Shown: piece by piece, positions 1 through 8,633 of the stretch
How positions within the stretch are numbered: the first letter of the stretch is position 1
Layout: each line of letters starts with the position of its first letter
From: G965279355 sp965279355
GTDB taxonomy: Bacteria; Pseudomonadota; Alphaproteobacteria; CACIAM-22H2
Length of the DNA: 64,000 nucleotides
Direction of reading: 5' to 3'
Assembly: GCA_965279355.1 (NCBI GenBank)
Contig: OZ257155.1
Span: 4,836,001 to 4,900,000 of the forward strand
Made by a program: the position numbers and the translations under genes
The notes under the pieces: generated by a model
Told to the model about the DNA's origin: nothing
Databases searched by the model: none
Seen by the model: only the letters and a program-made list of their open reading frames with translations

Positions 1-1184
1 ATTTCGAGGGCGGCAATTTCAGCGGCCGCAATCTGACAGAGATCGACCTGGTTGGCGCGAAGCTGGCTGGCTGTCTGTTCCGAAATTCCAAACTGCTCCG
101 CGCCAATATGTTTGCGGCCGATGTCCGGCGTGCCCAGTTCGACGGTGCCGATCTCACGCGTGCCGATCTTCGCGGCGTCTGCTTTCGCGGCTGTTCGCTG
201 AACGGGGCGATCCTCGCATCGGCCGACATTCGTGAAGCCGTGCTTGCCCGGCCCCACGAGGAGCAGTCAGCGCGTCACCAGGCGGACTCACAGCCGGCGG
301 ATCTTTCTGTCGTGAACGCACGCGGCGCCGATCTGACAAACGCAAAGCTCGGCAGTTCATTTGTGCTGAATGCCGACTTCACAAACGCCTCCCTGAAGGG
401 CGCCAATCTGAAAAACGCGGATCTGCGTTCGGCGAACTTTACCAACGCCAATCTTGAGGGGGCTGATCTCTCGGGATGCAAGGCGGCGGGTGCGTCGTTT
501 CGCGGGGCGATTCTCAAGGGCGCTTCGCTGGCCGGAATCGATGTGGAGGGCGCCGATCTTTCAGGCGCGATTATCGATCCGAACGTCCTCGAAAGCGGCA
601 TTCTGGGTTCTGCAAGCCGAAACCCCAATGCCTATCTGCAGATTGCCGACGTTGCAGCACGCGTCGCTGCGCATAAGGTTTGGCTCGATTCCGGCATGAG
701 CGAAGGCAAGCCGGCCGATCTCGCGCGTGGTGATCTGGGTGGCAGCAAGCTTGCCAAGCTGTCGCTGGTCGGCGCGTCGTTCCGTGAAACGTTCCTTTTT
801 GCGTCCGATTTCACGGAGGCCGAACTGGTGCATGCTGACTTCACCAAGGCCGATTTGCGTCAGGCCCGGTTCGGTCGGGCCGATTTGCGCGGCGCGCGGC
901 TGAATGGTGCCAACCTGATGGAGGCGGATCTCCGCTCCGCCGATCTCAGTCCGATCATGAATGTCGGCACCGAAAAGGTGACGGTGGTCGCCGATCTCAG
1001 TGGGGCGAGCCTGGTTGGCGCAAAGCTCAGCGGTGCCAATCTCAGCGGCGCGAAACTGGTCGGTACCGATTTCTCTCGCGCCGATCTGCGCAACGTGATT
1101 CTTGACGGCGCCGATCTGCGCAACGCGATCCTGGACGGGGCCAACCTTGACGGCGTGCGGCTCGACCGTGCCGCAAGCCGCTAA
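1..1184 (+). CDS. Pentapeptide-repeat protein (5' end outside window)
   Basis: The open frame runs in from the left edge without a stop, so the true start is outside the window; an internal ATG at 108 is not a convincing start because repeat sequence continues upstream of it. The protein is almost entirely A(D/N)LXX pentapeptide repeats (ADL, ANL, ADF, AKL steps), the family that folds into a right-handed quadrilateral beta-helix. Two repeat blocks are separated by a non-repeat segment of roughly 45 residues around 590-720 nt. The frame ends with arginine-rich codons and TAA. Family members range from gyrase-protecting DNA mimics to proteins of unknown role; nothing here picks one. A histidine kinase follows after 21 bp on the same strand and could be co-transcribed. 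A second pentapeptide protein lies at 42.6-43.9 kb. Confidence 0.85.
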   Translation, partial: FEGGNFSGRNLTEIDLVGAKLAGCLFRNSKLLRANMFAADVRRAQFDGADLTRADLRGVCFRGCSLNGAILASADIREAVLARPHEEQSARHQADSQPADLSVVNARGADLTNAKLGSSFVLNADFTNASLKGANLKNADLRSANFTNANLEGADLSGCKAAGASFRGAILKGASLAGIDVEGADLSGAIIDPNVLESGILGSASRNPNAYLQIADVAARVAAHKVWLDSGMSEGKPADLARGDLGGSKLAKLSLVGASFRETFLFASDFTEAELVHADFTKADLRQARFGRADLRGARLNGANLMEADLRSADLSPIMNVGTEKVTVVADLSGASLVGAKLSGANLSGAKLVGTDFSRADLRNVILDGADLRNAILDGANLDGVRLDRAASR

Positions 1185-1205
1185 ACCGTAGCTGAAGGCT
1201 GCTGC

Positions 1206-2309
1206 TTGACCGACAAGATCGACATGACGCCCGTTCTTGCGGCGGTTTCCGATCCGGTTCTGATCGTGAAAGGTGATTGCGTTCAGTACGCCAATCTTTC
1301 GGCGTTACAGCTACTTGGCAGAAGTGAGCCACTCATCGGGAAGCCGATCGGCAAGATCATCAATCTGCCGGTCTTTCAGGCGCTTGCGAAAAGCGGGGCC
1401 TCGGATGGTGGCCGTCCGAACTGGCATCGAACGCAGGTCAATTGCGCTACCGGCCAACGTATCGAGGCGGATATCGCGGTCATCGCTCTTGCGGGGACGG
1501 GAACGGCGGCCGTTCTGGTGCGCGAGACGGAGCAGGCTCCAGAGCTGTCCGCCGAAAATGCGGCGATGCATTCCGTGGACAATCTGAAGCAGATCGTCGC
1601 CAACATGGCGCATGAACTCCGTACGCCGCTGAACGCGATCATCGGCTTTTCCGACATCATTGCGCGCCGGATGTTCGGCGAGATCAATGATCGGTATGTG
1701 GGATATGCCGACGATATCCTGGCAACCGGACATCATCTGATGCAGATCATCGACAATATCCTCGACTATGCCAAGGTCGAGGCGGGCGAGATGACGCTGG
1801 GCGCCGAGCCGCTCAACATTGCCAACGTCGTGCGCACCAGCTTGCGGCTTGTGGCCGGTCAGGCCGAAAAGGGCGGGGTGGAGCTGATCGAGGAACTGCC
1901 CGCCAATTTACCCGACATTCGCGCGGACGGCACCAAGCTGAAGCAGATCATCGTGAACCTCGCCAGCAACGCCTTGAAGTTCACGCCGCGCGGCGGCCGC
2001 GTCAGCATCGGGGGGCGGGATCTGGGCGGCGCGGTCGAGCTCTGGATCGCCGATACCGGGATCGGCATGACCGAAGCCGAAGCGCGCGATGCGCTGCTGC
2101 CCTTTCGCCAGCCAAAACGGCCGCTGGATTCCAGTTTTGCCGGTACGGGGCTGGGCCTGCCGATCGCGCGTGCGTTGGTTCGGCTGCACGGAGGCGATCT
2201 GCGCATCGACAGCAGTCCCCAGAAGGGAACCCGCGTTGCCTTTACCCTACCGAAGCGCGGCCCCTACGGCGCGGCTCCGAGCCTCAATGCCCTTCCGGGA
2301 CCGCGCTAG
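1206..2309 (+). CDS. Soluble PAS-containing sensor histidine kinase
   Basis: A 367-residue cytoplasmic histidine kinase with no membrane segment. A PAS-like sensory region covers about residues 8-105. The HisKA box MAHELRTPLNAIIGF carries the predicted phospho-accepting His at 136. The HATPase domain follows, with an N box (NLASNALKF), a G1 box (DTGIGM) and a G2 box (GTGLGLPIA). The start is TTG; an in-frame ATG six codons downstream (1224) is a possible alternative. There is no receiver domain and no adjacent response regulator, so it is an orphan kinase whose partner lies elsewhere. The architecture (PAS-HisKA-HATPase, HELRTPLNAIIGFS) is that of the alphaproteobacterial PleC/DivJ-like group, but that assignment is only inference. 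Confidence 0.85.
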   Translation: MTDKIDMTPVLAAVSDPVLIVKGDCVQYANLSALQLLGRSEPLIGKPIGKIINLPVFQALAKSGASDGGRPNWHRTQVNCATGQRIEADIAVIALAGTGTAAVLVRETEQAPELSAENAAMHSVDNLKQIVANMAHELRTPLNAIIGFSDIIARRMFGEINDRYVGYADDILATGHHLMQIIDNILDYAKVEAGEMTLGAEPLNIANVVRTSLRLVAGQAEKGGVELIEELPANLPDIRADGTKLKQIIVNLASNALKFTPRGGRVSIGGRDLGGAVELWIADTGIGMTEAEARDALLPFRQPKRPLDSSFAGTGLGLPIARALVRLHGGDLRIDSSPQKGTRVAFTLPKRGPYGAAPSLNALPGPR

Positions 2310-2421
2310 CGCCTGACGCAGCCGGCGAATATGCGGTTGCGTCTCGTCTGCCGCGGTGCCGCGTGTTACCAAGAGAACCGAACAGGTATGCGGACGCGCG
2401 ATCGGTGGAGGCCGGTCAGGC

Positions 2422-3336
2422 ATGGAGTATTTTCTCCAGCAATTAATTAACGGCATCACGCTGGGCGCCATCTACGGCCTGGTGGCTATCGGTTATACGA
2501 TGGTCTACGGCATCGTGGGCATGATCAATTTCGCCCATGGCGAGATCTACATGATCGGCGCCTTTATCGCCGTGATCGGTTTCACCGTGATGTCGATGCT
2601 GGGGGTTTCCTCGGTGCCGATCGCCATCCTTCTCGTGTTGGTCATCGCCGTGCTGTTTACTTCCGCTTACGGCTGGGCGGTTGAGCGCATCGCCTACCGC
2701 CCATTGCGGGGGTCTTTCCGCCTGGCGCCGCTGATCTCGGCGATCGGCATGTCGATCTTCCTGCAGAACTACGTTCAGGTCCTACAGGGCGCGCGGGTAA
2801 AGCCGCTGCAGCCGATGGTCACCGGCGGTATTACCCTCATGAGCAGCGAACACTTCACCGTTACGCTTTCCTATATACAGATCATCATCGTGCTGCTGAC
2901 GCTGGCCCTCATGGTGGGCTTCTCGCTGATGATCTCCCGCACCGCGCTGGGTCGAGCGCAGCGGGCCTGCGAGCAGGACCTGACGATGGCGGCATTGCTC
3001 GGCATTAATGTCGACCGCACGATCTCGCTGACCTTCGTGCTGGGCGCCGGGCTGGCCGCGGTCGCCGGTGTGATGGTGGCGCTCTACTACGGCGTGATCG
3101 ATTTTTATATCGGCTTCCAGGCCGGCATTAAGGCCTTCGCCGCTGCCGTGCTGGGCGGCATCGGTTCGCTGCCGGGTGCGATGCTGGGTGGATTGCTGAT
3201 TGGTCTCGTCGAGGCCTTCTGGTCCGCCTATTTCACGATCGAGTACAAGGATCTCGCGACCTTCGGTATCCTTGTGCTTGTTCTCATCTTCCGGCCGACG
3301 GGTCTGCTCGGCCGGCCGGAGGTCGAGAAAGTCTGA
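2422..3336 (+). CDS. livH: Branched-chain amino acid ABC transporter permease LivH
   Basis: A 304-residue integral membrane protein of the LivH permease family; the N-terminal segment MEYFLQQLINGITLGAIYGL and the GMINFAHGE motif are characteristic. It forms half of the inner-membrane channel of a high-affinity uptake system for leucine, isoleucine, valine or related amides. The ATG at 2422 was chosen because GGAGG lies 10 nt upstream; the frame is open further 5' to a GTG at 2356, which lacks a Shine-Dalgarno sequence and would add a non-family extension. The EAA-type loop (RRACEQDLTMAALLGIN-like) that contacts the ATPases is present. It is first in a tight livHMGF operon followed by the binding-protein gene. 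Confidence 0.93.
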   Translation: MEYFLQQLINGITLGAIYGLVAIGYTMVYGIVGMINFAHGEIYMIGAFIAVIGFTVMSMLGVSSVPIAILLVLVIAVLFTSAYGWAVERIAYRPLRGSFRLAPLISAIGMSIFLQNYVQVLQGARVKPLQPMVTGGITLMSSEHFTVTLSYIQIIIVLLTLALMVGFSLMISRTALGRAQRACEQDLTMAALLGINVDRTISLTFVLGAGLAAVAGVMVALYYGVIDFYIGFQAGIKAFAAAVLGGIGSLPGAMLGGLLIGLVEAFWSAYFTIEYKDLATFGILVLVLIFRPTGLLGRPEVEKV

Positions 3337-3337
3337 G

Positions 3338-4612
3338 ATGGCGACGCCGCTTACTGCCGCTCTGAAGGAAGCAGGTCTCGCGGCGTTCGTCGCTCTCATG
3401 CTGGCGATCCCGATGGTCGGATTCCAGACAATGGATAGCGGCGGCGTGCTTGTTGTCCGCACGCGCTTCGATTGGGTGGCGATCGGTGTTGCTGCGGTCT
3501 TTTTCGGGCGGCTGACCCTGGCGTTGTGGCCACCGGCCAAGCGGTTGCGTCAGCGTCGCGAGCCGGTCCATGTGGTGGCAGACGGGCATTTCCGGATCAC
3601 CCGGATACTCGGTTATGTGCTGCTCGGCGTTGCCATCGCGCTGCCGTTTCTGCCGTTCTCCGACCGCTACGTCATCGATGTCGCGACGACAGTGCTAATT
3701 TACGTGATGCTCGGCTGGGGGCTGAACATCGTGGTTGGGCTCGCCGGGTTGCTTGATCTCGGTTATGTCGCCTTCTACGCCGTCGGTGCCTACAGTTTTG
3801 CGCTGCTGTCCCGACATTTCGGCCTGAATTTCTGGGAGGTTCTGCCGCTTGCCGGTGCGTTTGCGGCACTTTTTGGAATCCTGCTCGGGTTCCCGGTGCT
3901 GCGGCTGCGCGGCGACTATCTCGCGATCGTCACACTCGGCTTTGGCGAGATGGTCCGTATCGTGCTGATCAACTGGCAGAGCCTCACCGGGGGGCCGAAC
4001 GGGCTTTCCAGCATTCCTCGGCCGTCCTTCTTCGGTTTTCCGTTCGCCCGCGAGGCCGAGGACGGGATGGTGCCGTTTCATCAGCTGTTCGGTCTCGACT
4101 ATTCGCCGCTCCATCGGCTGATCTTTCTTTACTTCGTCATCTTGGTCCTGGCGCTGATTACGCACGCCTTCACAGTGCGGATCAGGCGATTGCCGATCGG
4201 CCGCGCCTGGGAAGCATTGCGCGAGGACGAGATTGCCTGCCAGGCGCTTGGCATCAATCCGACCAACACCAAGCTCACCGCATTTGCCATCGGTGCGATG
4301 TTCGGCGGTTTCGCGGGATCGTTCTTCGCGACGCGGCAGGGATTCATTAGCCCAGAAAGTTTCACCTTCATTGAGTCGGCGATGATCGTCGCCATCGTCG
4401 TGCTGGGCGGCATGGGTAGCCAACTCGGTGTGGTGATTGCGGCGACCTTGCTGGTGGTGCTGCCCGAACTCGGCCGCGACTTCGCGCAGTTCCGCATGCT
4501 GCTGTTCGGTGCCGCCATGATCGGGATCATGGTCTGGCGTCCGCAGGGCCTGCTGTCGCGTCGCGAGCCGTCGATCCTGCTCCCGGTGGCAGGCGGAGGG
4601 CGCGGGGCATGA
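3338..4612 (+). CDS. livM: Branched-chain amino acid ABC transporter permease LivM
   Basis: A 424-residue permease, second half of the membrane channel. It starts one base after the livH stop and its end overlaps livG by an ATGA. The frame is open further upstream inside livH, but the MATPLTAALKEAG start fits the family. After about 130 residues of N-terminal membrane segments the LivM core begins (YVMLGWGLNIVVGLAGLLDLGY). The conserved PIGRAWEALREDEIACQALGI loop is the predicted docking site for LivG/LivF. The length matches the long LivM forms (E. coli LivM is 425 residues). Confidence 0.92.
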   Translation: MATPLTAALKEAGLAAFVALMLAIPMVGFQTMDSGGVLVVRTRFDWVAIGVAAVFFGRLTLALWPPAKRLRQRREPVHVVADGHFRITRILGYVLLGVAIALPFLPFSDRYVIDVATTVLIYVMLGWGLNIVVGLAGLLDLGYVAFYAVGAYSFALLSRHFGLNFWEVLPLAGAFAALFGILLGFPVLRLRGDYLAIVTLGFGEMVRIVLINWQSLTGGPNGLSSIPRPSFFGFPFAREAEDGMVPFHQLFGLDYSPLHRLIFLYFVILVLALITHAFTVRIRRLPIGRAWEALREDEIACQALGINPTNTKLTAFAIGAMFGGFAGSFFATRQGFISPESFTFIESAMIVAIVVLGGMGSQLGVVIAATLLVVLPELGRDFAQFRMLLFGAAMIGIMVWRPQGLLSRREPSILLPVAGGGRGA

Positions 4613-5412
4613 GCGACGAGCTCCTGAGCGTTGAAGATCTGTCCATGCGTTTCGGCGGACTGGTCGCCGTCGACAAGCTGTCGTTCACAGTGCCAAGCAA
4701 CCGCATCACGGCGCTGATCGGTCCGAACGGCGCCGGCAAGACGACCGTCTTCAACTGTCTGACCGGCTTTTACCGCCCCAGCAGCGGAAAACTGACTTTG
4801 CGTCATCCTGGTGGCGAACTGCGGCTGGACCAGATGATCGGCTTCAAGATCGCGCGGGCCGGCATCGCGCGCACGTTTCAGAATATTCGCCTGTTCCCGC
4901 GGATGACGGTTCTCGAGAACCTGATTGTGGCGCAGCATAACCGGCTGATGCGCGCCTCCGGTTACACACTGGCCGGGTTGTTCAACCTGCCGTCCTATCG
5001 CCGCGCCGAGCAGGAAGCGATGGCACTGGCACGCGCATGGCTGGAACGGATTGGACTTGTCAGCCGTGCCAATGAGGAGGCGGGCAACCTTCCATATGGC
5101 GATCAGCGCCGCCTCGAGATTGCGCGCGCGATGTGCACGCGGCCGGTGCTCCTGTGCCTCGACGAGCCGGCCGCTGGTCTCAACCCGCGGGAGTCGGCTG
5201 AGCTGAACCGGCTATTGCTCGGTATTCGTGATCGCGACGGGATCGGGATCCTGCTTATCGAGCACGACATGAGCGTCGTCATGGGCATCTCGGATCAGAT
5301 CGTTGTGCTGGATTACGGCAAGCGGATCGCGGCCGGTACTCCCGACGAGGTACGGCGCAATCCCGCCGTGATCCGAGCCTATCTTGGCGAGCCCGAGGAA
5401 CCGGCGGCATGA
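4609..5412 (+). CDS. livG: Branched-chain amino acid ABC transporter ATPase LivG
   Basis: A 267-residue ABC ATPase. The Walker A motif GPNGAGKTT is at about 38-46, the Q-loop lies in GIARTFQNIRLF, the signature region is LPYGDQRRLEIARAM (a degenerate LSGGQ typical of LivG), and Walker B is LLCLDEPAAGLNP. It energises uptake through LivHM together with LivF. Start and stop codons overlap neighbours by four bases on both sides (ATGA), which implies translational coupling. The length is typical for LivG (about 255-270 residues). Confidence 0.95.
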   Translation: MSDELLSVEDLSMRFGGLVAVDKLSFTVPSNRITALIGPNGAGKTTVFNCLTGFYRPSSGKLTLRHPGGELRLDQMIGFKIARAGIARTFQNIRLFPRMTVLENLIVAQHNRLMRASGYTLAGLFNLPSYRRAEQEAMALARAWLERIGLVSRANEEAGNLPYGDQRRLEIARAMCTRPVLLCLDEPAAGLNPRESAELNRLLLGIRDRDGIGILLIEHDMSVVMGISDQIVVLDYGKRIAAGTPDEVRRNPAVIRAYLGEPEEPAA

Positions 5413-6131
5413 CTACGCTTCTGACTGTCTCCGGCGTCCATACATTCTACGGCCGCATCGAGGCGCTCCGTGGCGTCGATCTGTCTGTCGGCGAGGGTGA
5501 GATCGTTTCGCTCATCGGTGCGAACGGCGCCGGCAAATCGACATTGTTGATGACGATCTGCGGCCGACCGCGTGCCGCCGAGGGGCGGATCGAGTTCGCT
5601 GGGGCCGAGATCGGGCGTCTGCAGACCTATGAGATCGTTCGTCTCGGTGTCGCCCATGCGCCCGAGGGACGACGGATTTTTCCGCGGCTAACGATCTACG
5701 AAAATCTTCAACTCGGTGCCACCGTGGGAGATCCAGCGAACTTCGCCGCCGCCCTCGATGAAGTCTTTGAGCTATTCCCGATCCTGCATACGCGCTGCGA
5801 CCAGCGCGGCGGCACGCTCTCCGGCGGCGAGCAGCAGATGCTGGCGATCGGCCGGGCCCTGATGGCGAGGCCGCGGCTGCTACTGCTTGACGAACCATCG
5901 CTGGGCCTTGCCCCGCTTGTGGTAAAGAAGATTTTCGAGGTGATCGGCGAGATCAACGCCCGTCGCGGCACCACGGTGCTGCTGGTCGAGCAGAATGCCT
6001 ATCACGCGCTGCGGATTGCCCATCGGGGCTACGTCATGCAGACCGGAAAGATCGTTTTGGCCGGGACCGGCGCCGAATTACTGGCCAACAAGGAGGTCCG
6101 GTCTGCCTATCTTGAAGGCGGAGTGGGTTAA
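5409..6131 (+). CDS. livF: Branched-chain amino acid ABC transporter ATPase LivF
   Basis: A 240-residue ABC ATPase with Walker A GANGAGKST (37-45), signature LSGGEQQMLAIGRAL, Walker B LLLDEPSLGLAP and the switch histidine region LVEQNA. The last motif and the short length distinguish LivF from LivG. It overlaps livG by an ATGA and pairs with it as the second nucleotide-binding subunit of the LivHMGF importer. About 100 bp separate it from the periplasmic binding-protein gene. Confidence 0.95.
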   Translation: MTTLLTVSGVHTFYGRIEALRGVDLSVGEGEIVSLIGANGAGKSTLLMTICGRPRAAEGRIEFAGAEIGRLQTYEIVRLGVAHAPEGRRIFPRLTIYENLQLGATVGDPANFAAALDEVFELFPILHTRCDQRGGTLSGGEQQMLAIGRALMARPRLLLLDEPSLGLAPLVVKKIFEVIGEINARRGTTVLLVEQNAYHALRIAHRGYVMQTGKIVLAGTGAELLANKEVRSAYLEGGVG

Positions 6132-6233
6132 GCGGACGCTAAGGGTGCCGCGATGTTGCCGTGCCCCGCGCGCGGGACTAGATTCACGTAATCGGCCGGT
6201 CGTCGCTGGCCACTTTTGGGCAGGGAGATAACG

Positions 6234-7340
6234 ATGCGAAAAGCAGGTCTTGGATTGTTTGCGGCGGCGCTGGCCTTTACAGCCCCGGCGGCGCTGGCGC
6301 AGGACGTTGTGATCGCGGTAGCCGGTCCGATGACCGGTCAGTACGCGTCGTTTGGTGAGCAGATGCGGCGCGGTGCCGAGATGGCGGTGGCGGATCTTAA
6401 TGCCAAGGGCGGCGTCCTCGGCCGCCGGCTCAAGCTTGAAATCGGCGACGATGCCTGCGACCCCAAGCAGGCGGTGGCGGTCGCCAACCAGCTTGCGTCA
6501 CGCAAGGCGGTTTTTGTTGCCGGACATTTCTGCTCCGGCTCGTCGATCCCGGCCTCCGAGGTCTATGCCGAGGAAGGCATGCTGCAGATTTCACCGGCCT
6601 CGACCAACCCGACGCTCACCGACCGTGGCGCCAAGTTCAAGAACGTGTTCCGTGTCTGCGGTCGTGATGATCAGCAGGGCCGAGTCGGTGCCGACTACAT
6701 CATCGAGAAATTCTCCGGAAAGAACGTCGCGGTCGTGCATGACAAGTCGCAATACGGCAAGGGCCTCGCCGATTTTGCCAAGGCACGCCTGAACGAGAAG
6801 AATGTGAAAGAGGCGGTGTACGAAGCGGTGACACAGGGCGACAAGGATTTCAGCGCGCTGATCAGCAAGCTGAAGCAGGCCCGCGTCGACGTGATCTATT
6901 ACGGCGGCTATCACACCGAGGCTGGCCTGATGATCCGTCAGGCGAAGGAGCAGGGGCTCAACGCCGTTCTGATCGGCGGCGATGCGATGGTGACGGCGGA
7001 GTTCTGGTCGATTACCGGCCGGGCGGGCGAGGGCGCGCTGATGACCTTCGATGCCGATCCGCGCAAGAACCCGATTGCTGCTCCGGTCGTCGAAAAGTTC
7101 AAGGCGCAGGGTTACGACCCTGAAGGCTATACGCTCTACACTTATGCTGCGATCCAGACATTCGTGCAGGCGGCGGAGCAGGCTAAGTCGGTGAAGCTTG
7201 ACGACCTGCTCAAGGTGCTGCGCGGTCCGCAGTTCGATACGGTGCTGGGCCGCATCGCGTTCGATGCGAAGGGCGATGTCACGTCGCCGGCCTATCGCGT
7301 CTATGCGTGGAAAGAAGGCAAATACGACTACGCGAACTAA
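6234..7340 (+). CDS. Periplasmic branched-chain amino acid-binding protein (LivJ/LivK type)
   Basis: A 368-residue substrate-binding protein. A Sec signal peptide (MRKAGLGLFAAALAFTAPAALAQ) precedes the mature start at DVVIAVAGPMTGQYASFGEQ, the signature of the type I periplasmic-binding fold used by LivJ, LivK and the BraC-like proteins. The ATG at 6234 was chosen because GGGAGAT lies just upstream and because the signal peptide begins there; an upstream GTG would add six residues. Its position after livHMGF and before a strong terminator makes it the receptor of that transporter. The exact ligand (Leu/Ile/Val, amides or another amino acid) cannot be read from sequence. Confidence 0.9.
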   Translation: MRKAGLGLFAAALAFTAPAALAQDVVIAVAGPMTGQYASFGEQMRRGAEMAVADLNAKGGVLGRRLKLEIGDDACDPKQAVAVANQLASRKAVFVAGHFCSGSSIPASEVYAEEGMLQISPASTNPTLTDRGAKFKNVFRVCGRDDQQGRVGADYIIEKFSGKNVAVVHDKSQYGKGLADFAKARLNEKNVKEAVYEAVTQGDKDFSALISKLKQARVDVIYYGGYHTEAGLMIRQAKEQGLNAVLIGGDAMVTAEFWSITGRAGEGALMTFDADPRKNPIAAPVVEKFKAQGYDPEGYTLYTYAAIQTFVQAAEQAKSVKLDDLLKVLRGPQFDTVLGRIAFDAKGDVTSPAYRVYAWKEGKYDYAN

Positions 7341-7360
7341 TCGTGGGGTTTTCTAAAGAC

Positions 7361-7394
7361 AACGGCCCGGCGAGCGATCGCCGGGCCGTTTGCT
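7361..7394 (+). terminator. Rho-independent terminator of the liv operon
   Basis: A perfect 12-bp stem (AACGGCCCGGCG / CGCCGGGCCGTT) with a 6-nt loop is followed by TGCTTTT. It lies 20 bp after the binding-protein stop and 20 bp before the end of the convergent mucR gene, so it probably serves both strands. Confidence 0.85.
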
Positions 7395-7413
7395 TTTCCA
7401 GGGTTCCCTGAAG

Positions 7414-7848
7414 CTACTTCTTCTTGCGGGGCGAGCTCTTGCGGCCGAGGCCGATTTTCTTGGCGAAGGCAGAGCGCTGTTCGGCGTAGTTCGGGGCTAC
7501 CATCGGATAGTCAGCGGGCAGTCCCCACTTCGCGCGATAGGCTTCAGGGGTCATGCCATAGGCCGTGCGCAGGTGGCGCTTCAGCATCTTCAGCTTTTTG
7601 CCGTCTTCCAGGCAGACGATGTAATCCGCCGTCACCGATTTCTTGATCGCGATCATCGGTTTCTGGTCGGTGACCGGTGCCGCGCCGTCGTGCTGATCCA
7701 GCGCCAGCAGGGACGTATGGATGGTCTGGATGACGTCCGTGAGCTGCGCGACCGGCAGGCTGTTGTTGCTGACATAGGCCGCCGCGACTTCTGCCGTCAT
7801 TCGCAAGATATCGCTAGAAGAGGCGGGTGGTTTTTCCGAAGAACTCAT
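7414..7848 (-). CDS. MucR/Ros family transcriptional regulator
   Basis: A 144-residue protein starting MSSSEKPPASSSDILRMTAE. The C-terminal half matches the Ros/MucR zinc-finger family: DYIVCLEDGKKLKMLKRHL, then RTAYGMTPEAYRAKWGLP, then YPMVAPNYAEQRSAFAKKIGLGR. MucR proteins are alphaproteobacterial global repressors and H-NS-like silencers that bind AT-rich promoters, including their own, and control exopolysaccharide, motility and cell-cycle genes. The start at 7848 fits the family; the frame is open 12 codons further upstream but the added residues do not look like family sequence. The first zinc ligand pair is reduced to one cysteine, as in many MucR proteins. A highly basic tail (RKSSPRKKK) ends the protein. 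Confidence 0.86.
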   Translation of the reverse strand: MSSSEKPPASSSDILRMTAEVAAAYVSNNSLPVAQLTDVIQTIHTSLLALDQHDGAAPVTDQKPMIAIKKSVTADYIVCLEDGKKLKMLKRHLRTAYGMTPEAYRAKWGLPADYPMVAPNYAEQRSAFAKKIGLGRKSSPRKKK

Positions 7849-8170
7849 TTGATAACTGCCACCAGTCCCATTGAGGCCAAGCAATGAAAAACGTCACTCT
7901 CTCGATAGATAGGGTGCGGTACTGACGATTGTCAATTATTTTTGGAGAGTTTTATTAATGTTGTTTGGAGACATTACTGCCTGATTAAAGGCGAGAGCCG
8001 ATTGAACACGTTCTTTTACTTTAAAAGGTCCTAATTTCTCTTTTTGTGTAAAAAACTGCCCACGGCCGTTTACCCAGGTGCGAGGGGCGAGAGTTTGTGG
8101 CCGATTGGCAGGCCGAGTCGACATATGGTAGCGTCTCGCTCCCGTTCCCGACTTACGCAGCCGGCTCCTC
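7849..8170. promoter_or_regulatory. AT-rich divergent intergenic region between mucR and rpiB
   Basis: No gene is supported in these 322 bp. The central part (about 7915-8045) is much more AT-rich than the flanking genes and contains runs such as AATTATTTTT and TTTTATTAATG, the type of T-rich tract that MucR proteins favour; autoregulation is an inference. A weak rightward promoter candidate is TTGTCA at 7929 with TATTAA 18 nt later. Confidence 0.3.
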
Positions 8171-8605
8171 ATGGCGAACACTCCTATTGCCATTGCCTCC
8201 GACCATGCCGGAGTCGAGCTGAAAGCTGCACTAATCGAGGCGTTAAAAGCCGCTGGCAGGACAGTCCTCGATCTCGGTACGAACGGCCCCGAAAGCGTCG
8301 ATTACCCGGATTTCGCCGACGCCGTCGCTAAGGCTCTGGCCGACGGGAAAGCATCGCGCGGGGTGCTCGTGTGCGGCACGGGGCTGGGAATTTCGATGGC
8401 GGCCAATCGTCACCGTCATATCCGCTGCGCGCATTGTCGCGACACGACAGATGCACGTCTGTCGCGTCAGCACAACGACGCCAATGTGATTGCGCTCGGT
8501 GCTCGGACCACGGGGATCGAGGTCGCCAAGGACTGCCTAGGGATGTTCCTTAAGACCGAATTCGAAGGCGGCCGCCATGCCCGCCGTGTCGCCAAGTTTG
8601 CCTGA
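8171..8605 (+). CDS. rpiB: Ribose-5-phosphate isomerase B
   Basis: A 144-residue RpiB/LacA-fold isomerase that interconverts ribose-5-phosphate and ribulose-5-phosphate in the pentose phosphate pathway. Visible family motifs are ASDHAGVELK near the N-terminus (the substrate-contacting Asp-His pair), CGTGLGIS (catalytic Cys and the phosphate/anion loop) and RLSRQHNDANVIALGAR. The length is typical (about 140-150 residues). glyA follows after 28 bp, an order common in alphaproteobacteria, so the two are probably co-transcribed. Confidence 0.93.
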   Translation: MANTPIAIASDHAGVELKAALIEALKAAGRTVLDLGTNGPESVDYPDFADAVAKALADGKASRGVLVCGTGLGISMAANRHRHIRCAHCRDTTDARLSRQHNDANVIALGARTTGIEVAKDCLGMFLKTEFEGGRHARRVAKFA

Positions 8606-8633
8606 TCTCTGAATTCCAGGATTCGACCACGCC

